From contig JAJJXM010000002.1 of assembly GCA_024516155.1 (NCBI GenBank), forward strand, positions 744,001-808,000: 64,000 nt of DNA, read 5' to 3'. Under the pieces are notes generated by a model. That model ran no database searches, was not told the DNA's origin, and was given only the letters and a program-made list of their open reading frames with translations. Source of the DNA: Pyronema omphalodes (taxonomy: Eukaryota > Ascomycota > Pezizomycetes > Pezizales > Pyronemataceae). Shown piece by piece: positions 37,181 through 46,682 of the stretch (positions are counted from its first letter, which is position 1; each line of letters opens with the position of its first letter). The translations under genes and the position numbers were made by a program.

Positions 37181-39761
37181 ATTCGGCAACACTCCGAAAA
37201 ACACCGCTAGCTAAAGATTACAGCTTACAGATTACAGATTACAGATATCCATGAACCATAAACCATGAACCATAATCATGTATGGTATGCCTGATACGAT
37301 AATACGAACTCAGTCCGAAGTCGTACTCGGCTTACCCGGTTACCTAGTACGACTCTTACAACTCTCACAACTATTTTCTTACGATGCTCAACATACAGCA
37401 TACATACGAAGCCAAGCCAGCCCAAGCCAAGCCAAGCCAAGCCAAGCTAAACAAAAGAACCCACCAGCTCATGACTTCGTGACTTCGTATCACCAGTCAT
37501 CAACATACACTTGCATATACTGCTTACGTACACGGTGACGGAAAACTTTATTATACCCTCGGCCTCGGCCTCGGGTGTGGGGTATTGTTTATTGGTTTGT
37601 AGCTTGATGCTTGATGCTGATGCTGATGCTTGGTTCTGGATGCTGGATGCTGATGCTGGAGATTGGAGACTGGAGATTGGAGACTGGAGACTGGAGGTAT
37701 GCGTGTGTGCACAGGATAGCATGTCACGTGTAGGCACGAATATGTAAACTTTTACGAAGTTATCGATTGGAAAATTGGGTGAATACATATAAACGGGTGA
37801 TGGAAGGATATGGATCTTGTTAGCTTGAGGCTTGAGGCTTGAGGCTTGAGGTTTGGTAGACTGTAGACCGTGGTCATAGAGATTTGAAGATTTTGGGATT
37901 TGGAGATTTGGAGATTCAGATTTGCACCTTATCTCATTATGGTTCGGAATGTCGGGCAGGAATGAGTGGTATCGATATGTTGGTGCCAGCTCTTGGGGTA
38001 TGATGCTTTTGTTTTTGGCCTGGGTTCTTGGGATGGAAGTTATTTTCTTTCTTTGGGGTGCCTTGGGTGCCTTGTAGAGAGCCTGAAATGATAGTCTGAT
38101 ATCCATAGACCACGGATGGTTTTACGTATGATGTATGTATGTATGTAGTACTCAGCGGCGGTGGCGGTATGTAACCCTGGCCCTTTAGAAGTTTGGGGCG
38201 TCTTGTGGTACAAGATATCGCCTTTAAGTTAGTACCGATGAAAGAAACACAAAAAAAAATCTTCATCGTGAAAAATTCACATCCCATCTCATCTTATCTC
38301 ATACGTTTCACTAAAGTTTAATCACCCTCATAATCGCCACGATTCAGAAGGCTTGGGAAATCGGGATGTATAGATATCGAAGCTGATAGGGTAATGGTTA
38401 ACATTTGTATCGGGGTCTTAAGCGAATCTGGACTTGTAGATCACTACAGGGTATGTATCATCATGGTTAATAAAATTGCCTCCGTACTCGTTGCTCCGTA
38501 CTCGTTGCCGTATGTGTGTATGTTTCATGCCTTACTGTACTGTACTGTGCTTTGCATTGGGTTATACCTTATCAGAATCCGTCAAGCTAGTACATACGGC
38601 TTTGATGGTTGATATGATATGATATGTACATACCATACATACCATAGACGCTATCAAATACAACTACAACTACAGTCTCAGGTTTCAGTCTTTGTCAGAA
38701 CTTTATCAAAAGTCGTCTTTTGTTTGGTTCCGAGATGGTTCCTTAATTCAACACTTTAGCGTCTCGTGGTAGTTTCCGTAGCCAAACAGAACCCGCGGTT
38801 GCGTTTTTGACTTGCGACATACAAGGATTAGGAACTGTGGAAACAACCTACTTTGGCGCCACTCGGCTGGCTCCAGTTCTAAAACTAGCTTGTATGTATG
38901 TAAATTCTTTAGTCGACTGTTCATCGCGTCACACACAGACTTCGTTAATTCGGCTTCTGTAAAACGTTGAATATATTGTACCATACCATACCATAACTCT
39001 TTGCCTCAGCTTCAGCTTCAGCTTCGCGGATTTCGGATTCGGATTCTGGCAGTGCACTGATCATCGCACAGGCTCACTTATATGCTACCCAGGCGGCGAG
39101 GTTTCACGGTCCAAGCTGTTGCTGTTGCTGTAGCTGTTGCACCGAAACCCAGAACGGATAAATTCTCCTATGTTTTTTTATCCATTTGGAGTTTCGTGAT
39201 GACTTAAAAATCAGCCGGCGCTTCCATCCCCACAATTTCGGATCCGTATCTAGGGTCCGACGAGTTACGATAATCCTTGCTCCCGCTTTCCACGGTACAC
39301 TTGTATCCTCCATGATTGGCCGCTGTATAACGTCGCTTGAAAGATATGCACTCCTAAACTACATATGTATACCCTGAAGATATCTATCATAGATCAGGGA
39401 TGTTCTTTGTCACAAATATGCAAACCCAAAAAGATACACATACCGATAAAAAGGTGTTCCCCATGTTTCCAATCCGACAACAGCATGAAAACAAAGCACC
39501 TGCCGTGTTGCCATGACTGCCATGACAGGCCTTGGGATCAGCAGGTACAAAGCGGCTTAGAGCTTGTGTATCGCATCTCGGTCCTTTTCCCCACCACCAA
39601 TTTCCAAAAAAGAATCTAACGCCTGCCCACGAGGCTAATATATTCCCAGGGAATGTATGTAGAACACAAGGGGAACATAAATACCCGCACATGGAAGCAC
39701 CATAAGTACCCATAGCTAGCTCTCTAGGTTTAGGTTCGAGATCTCTACTTCCATCTTCAAC

Positions 39762-40763
39762 ATGCTAGCAATCAACCTCCTCTGTCTCTTGCTTCCAGCT
39801 TTGGCCTCTGCCGCAAATCTTTCCCCCGCTATCGCCCTCGAAAATAGGTTCAAGCAAATCCACGATGAACACCACCGCAACAGGACAGACGCAGCTTTAT
39901 CCGCACCTGTAGATGCTCCTGGAGTATCCAAAGCAGCAGCAGTTGCGGAAACAGACGACGTAGCAGCCTTTGGAGATATCCTGAAACCAAATCCCAGCAA
40001 TCCTCCTGACTCGAATGTTATAATGACCCGTAACGAACTACTGGACGGAAAATGCGCTCCAATCATCGTCATCTTTGCTAGAGGAACCACAGAGCCTGGT
40101 ATGTATATCACCTCTTCTAATCCCCCACTTTTAAATCAAGAGCTCTGTCAAGCTGACTATATCATCAGGTAATGTCGGTGATGATGTCGGCCCCTCGTTT
40201 TTCGACGCCCTTTTAAAGCTTCGTCCTGGAAAGGTGGTGATTCAGGGTGTCAACAACTACAAAGCCGATATCTGGGGCTACCTTGCAGGCGGTAGTGAAG
40301 AGGGGGCACAAGACATGGCCAAAAGTGTTGATAGAGCTGTCCGCCAGTGTCCTCAAAGCAAGATTGTGTTGAGTGGATTCTCTCAGGGAGCACAGGTTAC
40401 GCATAAAGCAGCTTCTAAGATTGACCCGAAACTGTACAAGTTTATTGGTGCTATTGTGTTATTTGGTGATCCATTCAATGGTAGGTAATCCGAAAAAAAG
40501 TGTGGATTGGTTGTTGGGAATGAAAAAACTGATGAAAAATAGGTGATGATTTCCCGGGAACTTTGAATAATAATGTCAAGACTTTTTGTCATGAGGGAGA
40601 TCTTATCTGCGATGGATTACCGATTCCCACGCCGGAGCATTCGACTGTAAGTGGCTGAAAATAATTCCGAGAAACATTCTTCTAGCAATACGGTGGCTAA
40701 TTGACTGGATAGTATGAGAATGATGGTCCGGCGGCTGCGGCATATGTTGCAGCACGTATGTAG
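39762..40763 (+). CDS. Secreted cutinase
   Basis: Serine esterase that cleaves the cutin polyester of plant cuticle. Exons 39762-40098, 40169-40480, 40543-40646, 40713-40763; introns 70, 62 and 66 nt; 267 aa. A signal peptide is clear (MLAINLLCLLLPALASA). An extended pro-region of ~70 residues, longer than in classic cutinases, precedes the fold. Motifs: FARGTTEPG (oxyanion side), GFSQG (nucleophile Ser ~184), GDLIC (Asp ~236) and PEHSTY (His ~249). Four cysteines (GKC, RQC, TFC, LIC) fit the two conserved disulfides. The first two introns split Gly codons (PG|NVG, NG|DD). The gene stands alone, bounded by gene-free DNA on both sides, which is common for secreted enzymes of plant-associated fungi. 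All catalytic residues are present, so it should be active. Confidence 0.92.
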
Positions 40764-42211
40764 ACGAAACGTGGAATGTATTAGAAGTGTAGGAAGCTGG
40801 ACAGGGCGATGATTTGATCTCAAGACTCACCTATCATTTTTGGATTAATGGGGGGTTTTCCGGACTGCTTCAAACTGCTGTGGTAGGGAGAGTGTGGGTG
40901 GGTGGTGGGATACAAGTAATGCGAATACGTTCCAAATGGTTGTACGGGTTGCAAAGTGGTAGCTTTGGAAGCCTAATGTTATTTATTCTTGGATCCCTTT
41001 TGATGCGTATCAGTAATAATTAGCGCTTACAAAAGTATCATTTTATTCATACCAAGGGATCCCGTGAAGTCCTCACATGGCGTCGTTGGGTTAGTAATCA
41101 TTAATTCATGATTGATGCATGCGCAGTGCTTGTCGACATGCGCAACTGCGTAGAGATCGCCTGACGTTAGGGTTATCACCTGCCACAGGATGACTTAACA
41201 GCGCTACATAAAGAAATGACTTCTCAAAGAAGTAACAGGGAGGCGGGGCGTAAGCTGTCAAGAAAATGTGGCTGTGGCTGAGGTTGTGGAAGTGGAAGTA
41301 AAGGAGGAGAAGAGGTCGGAAAGGTACTTTGATGGCATGGAGTGCATGGAGCAACGTTACGCACAATATGGAAACGAGCACACGCTAAGTTTGTCGTCTG
41401 AGAAAACCAATAGAGAATGAATAGCCAAGGAGCAGAATTTGTATACAATATTTTGCTCTTTTTGACAACGCCCCTCTATGATGCTTCGTATCCTGATATA
41501 TGTCATGGCCTGGTGCTGAAGTTATCTTTGCTGTGGTCTCTTACTTTCACTTTTGATACTTGATATTGGGGTCATATACTCCTGATTCGTTGGGTTATTT
41601 GTGGATGTTTGAAGCTACATATACCGATGTGTTTCTCGCTCGCTTGTTAGCTGGCCCTCGTCACACTGGGGTTTAATCATTACTGGGTTCTTTAGCGAGG
41701 GTGAAGAGAATGCTAATTCTGTTGCTGTATGTACGCAAGTCAGCATTGTTACGCTGCTGGATACATTTATGCTCTTTTCCGTGCTCTTTCTCAGTTATGT
41801 ATCTGTTACCTTGCTATCTATGTCTTTCATCGCCTGTGTAGAGAGCTTTGCCGTATGTATAGAAAGTACTCGTGCCGATGAAGTAGACGAGGAGGATAGA
41901 GTATTTCCTCTGTCTACTTTGTAAAATATGGTGATAGTTCTCAACCAGGTTCTGCTGAAAACCCTCAATCGAAAAAGTGTAGAAGTATGATTTTTAGGAA
42001 CTCTTTCAAATCGCAGGTTATGAACTGAATGCCATCGCATGAACACTCACTCGCTCTCCAATTACAGCGGCGCGTCGCTGTCGTGTGAACGCGGCAACAT
42101 CCGCAACTCAAGCTCAACAGCTCACCCCTGCAGCCCTACTGCTCTGCCCCGCGTCGTGATCCCCGCCCCACGCCGCGCGCCGTCTCTGAAACCCAAGTCC
42201 GATAACCTACA
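40764..42211. other. Intergenic region
   Basis: 3' flank of the cutinase gene and promoter of the methyltransferase gene. No gene recognised; open frames are short and lack motifs. Confidence 0.5.
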
Positions 42212-43381
42212 ATGCCAGCTTCAGCATCCTACGGCAACTACTCGGGTACGTCAACGTTAATCCAAATATCTTCAACTTCCTTTCCTATCAGCTCCTCTCG
42301 ATTCACCTCGATTGGAACTTCTACCCTTCCAGCTTCCTTCTAGAAACCGACAAACGAAATTAGATGATGCACTACTAACAGAGTCTTCGTAGGATACCAA
42401 GGCGCTTCCCGTACTACATCTGGCAAAAGTACTGCCTCCCATATCCTAGATCCACGATTACTAGCAGTCAGCGAGCAACTCCCAGACTTATTCGATCACA
42501 AACGTGTTCTCGACATCGGTTGCAACGATGGGCGGGTAGCTGTAGATATCGGTGGGGTCCCTTGCATGTTTTCCACAAAGCCCACTCTCGGGGGTTATTT
42601 CCTAGCGATAGAACCTCGCTTGGAACGCCAATACTATACTGAACATAAGACTAACACCCAGATCTCAATAGCACTACACTTCACCCCAACCTTAGTTCAA
42701 GGAATCGATAAAGACCCACTACTGGTTTCGAAGGCAAAGAGTCATCTGTCATTTCGATGGAGTAGGTTAGGACCAAACGGAGAGATTGATTATTTCCCAG
42801 CCAGCATTCTGGAAAAGGAAGGGCATATTCCATATCCTGCAGATGAAGCAGAGGTGCTGGATTATGGTGATGATGGGGAAGCTATGGATACCACTGCGGA
42901 TGGAGAACATGAAGCAAGTATCGGACATGGAAGCTTTCCACACAATGTCAAGTTCTATAGTGCGGATTATCATGATTGGAAAACGGAGCTAGCGCAATGG
43001 GATACGATATTAATGTTAAGTGTGGTGAAATGGTTACACTTAGAGCGTGGTGATGAAGGTAGTACTTCCCTTCCATCTCCTACTAACTTGCTACCTTATC
43101 CTGCTTATTTGATGCGTACTGACTTCGTTTCCATAGGCCTGAAAAATGTATTTCTTAAAACCTACGAAGCTTTATCGCCCGGTGGCTACTTTGTTTTCGA
43201 ACCACAAGATTGGAAAAGCTACGGAACTGCGGTGAAGAAAAATCCAAATCATAAGAAAATGAAGGATGCGGTTCAGATACGACCGGAGAACTTCCTGGAG
43301 TTACTGAAGGAGACTGGGTTTGAGGTAGTGGTTAAACTAGAAGAGGGGAGGAAGAGGCCACTGTATGTGCTGCGGAAATGA
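42212..43381 (+). CDS. Bin3-type SAM-dependent RNA methyltransferase
   Basis: Homologue of the MePCE/BCDIN3D family, which methylates the 5' phosphate of small RNAs. Exons 42212-42245, 42393-42551, 42672-43058, 43137-43381; introns 147, 120 and 78 nt; 274 aa. SAM motif I is VLDIGCNDG (50-58), motif II is QGIDKDP, and the Bin3 signature is SPGGYFVFEPQDW with KSY after it; there is also MLSVVKWLHL. The short first exon (MPASASYGNYSG) joins through a 147-nt intron with a CTAAC branch point. Introns 2 and 3 are both multiples of three without stops, so the frame would stay open if they were retained. They are called introns because removing them restores VDIALHF and GDEGLKNVF, and intron 2 has an ACTAACACC branch site. 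Substrate RNA not known here. Confidence 0.87.
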
Positions 43382-43763
43382 TGGGATGGACTTGTACGGG
43401 AAGGCGTGGGGCATGAAAAAGAGAAGAATGGGACTGAAAAAATATCTTGTTTACTTGTTTGATGAAGTTTGGGATCATGCTTGATAAGATAACGAAAAAC
43501 GTTACGGGAATTGAGGGAAAGAGTTTAACATTGATAGTATGCAAACGATGATATGGTGGCTAATGGGAGAGCATATAAACGCATAAATACATAAACACAT
43601 TGACGAATTATGGAGTAATTCTGCATAAATACTGAGATGGACATTTCAAAGGAAACCCCTGATGTAATAGCCTCGATACTTCCATCAAGAAAGTCATATA
43701 TTGGGCCAAAGAAGATGATTTCGCCAACACAACACAAAAAGAAAAGCATCAAAAAGATATTAT
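43382..43763. other. Intergenic region between the methyltransferase gene and a tRNA
   Basis: 3' flank of the methyltransferase gene. Includes short CATAAA-type repeats near 43570-43600. Nothing else recognised. Confidence 0.5.
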
Positions 43764-43844
43764 CGACCCCGATGCGACTCGAACGCACAATCTTTGGTGG
43801 TTTAGAAACCGAAAACCAACGCCTTACCATTAGGCCACAGGGCC
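43764..43844 (-). tRNA. tRNA-Arg(UCG) with a 9-nt intron, second copy
   Basis: Same mature sequence as the copy at 12267-12347: acceptor GGCCCTG/CGGGGTC, D arm GCC..GGC, anticodon TCG, T arm GTGCG-TTCGAGT-CGCAT. The only difference within the gene is one base of the 9-nt intron (TTTCTAAAC here, TTCCTAAAC there). A T5 run follows about nine bases downstream. Confidence 0.92.
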
Positions 43845-44401
43845 GGTGACGATGTACATGTTGGCGTTTGGTGGTACATGACCACAACACTTGCGCTAGT
43901 GTTAAGCGACGGTAACTGATGCTTTATGATAGCGATTATGGAACGGCTAACTGTCAGCCCAAACTCGTGACGAGGACATTCAAACAGAAAGAGCAAATGT
44001 CTTAAGCTTCAACTTACATAGTCCGTATATCACCCAGAGCTACAGCTAAATATAGCACTCAATTCATATCACGACTGGTCCGGGTAAATAACCAGCCACC
44101 TTATTTGTACCAGCGGGGTTGAAGCTCAAGCTGTAACCACGGCAACATGGGCAACAAGGCCCACAGCCAACACACGCGCTGATCATCGCATCGGCCGCAG
44201 TCCCCAACCTCCCAATTCCAGAGTACCGCCGAGCTTGTGAATTATCACTTCGCGCGAAATTTCCCCCACCAGCTCTTTTACACATCACCGCGTTTCGATA
44301 CCGCGAAACATCCCGCTAAACCGAACCTTCTTTTACACGATCATTTAAAAGTCATCAACAAACCGCCCATATCCAGATAGTTTCGTCCGCTATCTGGGAT
44401 C
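43845..44401. other. Intergenic region upstream of a membrane-protein gene
   Basis: Promoter and 5' leader of the gene at 44402. A minus-strand frame at 44064-44288 is Cys-rich by chance composition and was not called. Confidence 0.5.
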
Positions 44402-45727
44402 ATGGCGCCAATCCCGACGAACGCCTTTGGCGCTGGCCCGCATACGATCTCGAAAAGAGCAAGTGATGCAACTGCAGCGCTCGGTTCCCTTCTCCGCCGG
44501 TCTCTGGAACCCCGCAGACCTAGCGAGGGAAATTATACAAGGCCTGGAAAAATGAATGGAGGGGTTCTGGTTGTCTTTTGTTTAATCGGAGCTTCTCTTG
44601 GTCTTCTCGTTTGGTGGCTTTTTATCCGTCGCTCTGGATTCATTTGGAGAAAGTACGATTGGGCGGACTACAAAGCTTCAGTTCTACGTCGACCCCAGGA
44701 TCGACCCGATGATGCTATTACGGTCTTCAGCGATGGTACCGCGAGACGAGGAGGTTCTGGCAGTAGTGTTGGCAGATCCGTCGTCTTGGGTGAGCTTGAT
44801 ACTACCTACCAGAAGAGTTATGTTGCCGGCGAGAAACCATGGAACGCACATCTACCACCACCACCCAAACAACCAAGTCTTATATCGGCTGCATACCGCG
44901 ATGTGAAGGACAGTGTGTGGGGTAAAATCCGTGGAGGAGACCGATCTGAAAACGACACCGTTGTTCAACGAGAGCGATCCTTACGACGAGAACGATCCAG
45001 ACGCCGCCGTAGAGAAAAAAGAGATCGAGAGCGAGGAAAGCAACATCAAGAAGAGCAAAGTCCAATTGAGATGCGGAAACAAAACTACCGGCCATATGAT
45101 GCCCAACAATACCGAAACGAGGAAACTGAAACCGAAATCTCTACTGCTTTTGTGGATACTCAAAGACCTGCCCCGCCATTGACAGGCATGTCCCACAGTA
45201 ATATTCAGCCACCGCCCTTGCATCGACCACGAGGGTCTCGATCACAACCTACCCGAACCCAAACCCGAGGTCAACGAGTCCAACGTCCAGAAAGAGCATC
45301 CACAAGAGCCGGAAAAGCGCCAGCGAGAGAACCTAGTTATAGACCAGGTGATGATCATGCAAACACACGATATCACCGAGCACATAATCGAAATAATAGT
45401 CAAGCTGTCCCATCCGAATCCGAGTCTGATACAGATACAGATTCAGATACAGAATCTAGCGATGACGACGACAGCACTATTGATCAATCACAACTCGGAA
45501 TGGCTAAAGGTAATAAGGTCTACAAACATACAATATCTCCGGAGCAAACCTTCTGGGGTAATGCACGCCCTGTTGAACGTAATGGAGGTGGTGCTGGAGG
45601 TACTTATGGTGGTGGTGCACCGGCCCTAATGCCGTCTTCTTCAAAGGCTCCCCGCGGCTATCGTGCTGCAAGCGTGGGGAGCTTGAGCAGTGATGGCAGC
45701 GTGAGGAGCTCCAATGCTGGGAGATAG
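44402..45727 (+). CDS. Single-pass membrane protein with basic, disordered tail
   Basis: One exon, 441 aa; family not recognised by name. A short N-terminal part (MAPIPTNAFGAGPHTISKR) precedes one transmembrane helix at about 53-74 (GGVLVVFCLIGASLGLLVWWLF), followed by a positively charged RRSGFIWRKYDW. Then comes a conserved-looking stretch, VFSDGTARRGG, SVVLGELDTTYQKSY and EKPWNAHLPPPPKQPS. Later come an Arg-rich run (RRERSRRRRREKRDRERGK), an acidic Asp/Ser run (SESDTDTDSDTESSDDDD) and a Gly/Ser tail with GYRAASVGSLSSDGS. With the basic side after the helix, the long tail should face the cytoplasm. Long frame, sensible codon use and conserved-looking blocks support coding. The 11-bp minisatellite starts just after its stop. 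Confidence 0.75.
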   Translation: MAPIPTNAFGAGPHTISKRASDATAALGSLLRRSLEPRRPSEGNYTRPGKMNGGVLVVFCLIGASLGLLVWWLFIRRSGFIWRKYDWADYKASVLRRPQDRPDDAITVFSDGTARRGGSGSSVGRSVVLGELDTTYQKSYVAGEKPWNAHLPPPPKQPSLISAAYRDVKDSVWGKIRGGDRSENDTVVQRERSLRRERSRRRRREKRDRERGKQHQEEQSPIEMRKQNYRPYDAQQYRNEETETEISTAFVDTQRPAPPLTGMSHSNIQPPPLHRPRGSRSQPTRTQTRGQRVQRPERASTRAGKAPAREPSYRPGDDHANTRYHRAHNRNNSQAVPSESESDTDTDSDTESSDDDDSTIDQSQLGMAKGNKVYKHTISPEQTFWGNARPVERNGGGAGGTYGGGAPALMPSSSKAPRGYRAASVGSLSSDGSVRSSNAGR

Positions 45728-46682
45728 GGCATTACTGTGATGGAAAAGAGTTAGTCAGAAGATGGCTAGGAAATAGTTAGGATATGGTTAGGATATGGTT
45801 AGGAAATGGTTAGGGAATGGTTAGGATACGGTTAGGATATGGGTAGGATATGGGTAGGATATGGGTAGGATATGGGTAGGATATGGGTAGGATATGGGTA
45901 GGATATGGGTAGGATATGGGTAGGATATGGGTAGGATATGGGTAGGATATGGGTAGGATATGGGTAGGATATGGGTAGGATATGGGTAGGATATGGGTAG
46001 GATATGGGATGGAATAAAGTCAAAAGGTAATTGTCGGAGGAACACAGGATTGGTGGGAGGAATGGGAAACGACTTATGGATACGATGTTATGAAGTATAT
46101 GAAGGAATTTGAGGATACCATAGTTATGATCAATGATAGGTAGCCATCCTAGGATGGATTGGAGGATTTTGATTGGGTCTATCAGATACGTGATTTGTTT
46201 CCTGGTTTTGTAGAGGTACCGATACCATGTTGCGATATGAGCTTGAAGGTGAAAAGGAGGCATCTGGAATAGGGGATCTGAGAAACTAGGTAGCATAGGT
46301 AGCGTAGCTGAGTACATATTCAACCCAAATCTGAATAAAATAGATCTACTTTGTAACTGAGGACACGCGATACCTTTCCCAATGTTATTCCCAAATCTGT
46401 CAAACAATCACTTCCCGTCTTCATGCTCAGAATAGGTCTAGCCCTACTCGTTCATCCAATCAATGACCCCACCACACCCTATGATCCGCAATGGAGTATT
46501 AGAGTAAATCAATTGCCTCAACATTATAGTTTATCTTTGCTCTAGTGGAAAACCATTTCAAATGAAGCATCGATTTATTTCATCAGCATCTCGCCGAGCA
46601 GCCAACTAGAAATGACGTCAAGTCACCACCTGAGCATGTGCAACACACGCGTTGTCCCCTCACAACACCACACAACCTTATC
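45728..46682. other. Intergenic region containing the 11-bp minisatellite
   Basis: Beyond the array (46010-46682) there is only the promoter side of the TPR/DUF4470 gene; no other gene recognised. Confidence 0.5.
45764..46009. repeat. 11-bp minisatellite (GGGTAGGATAT)n
   Basis: Fifteen perfect GGGTAGGATAT units at 45841-46005, preceded by about seven diverged units (GGTTAGGATAT, GGTTAGGAAAT) from about 45764. It lies between two same-strand genes, about 40 bp past the stop codon of the first, so it may be in its 3' UTR. Confidence 0.93.

Larger units (their letters stand above)
35123..39761. other. 4.6-kb gene desert packed with micro- and minisatellites
   Basis: No gene recognised. Many different short tandem repeats lie side by side: GAATTGCAGA-type near 35595-35670, a 30-bp GAAATGCGCAC array near 36505-36590, TTACTGTTACGG near 36591-36632, GCTAAGT near 36680-36700, GCTTCGTT-type near 37075-37180, AAGCC near 37412-37447, GATGCT/GGAGACT near 37605-37697 and GCTTGAG near 37822-37850. 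The last few hundred bases before 39762 carry the cutinase promoter. Confidence 0.6.

Noticed and set aside
44064..44288. Cys-rich small secreted protein on the minus strand
   Set aside because: No signal peptide, irregular Cys spacing, and it overlaps the 5' region of the gene at 44402.
45764..46009. CRISPR-like array
   Set aside because: Units are contiguous with no spacers; it is a minisatellite in a eukaryotic genome.
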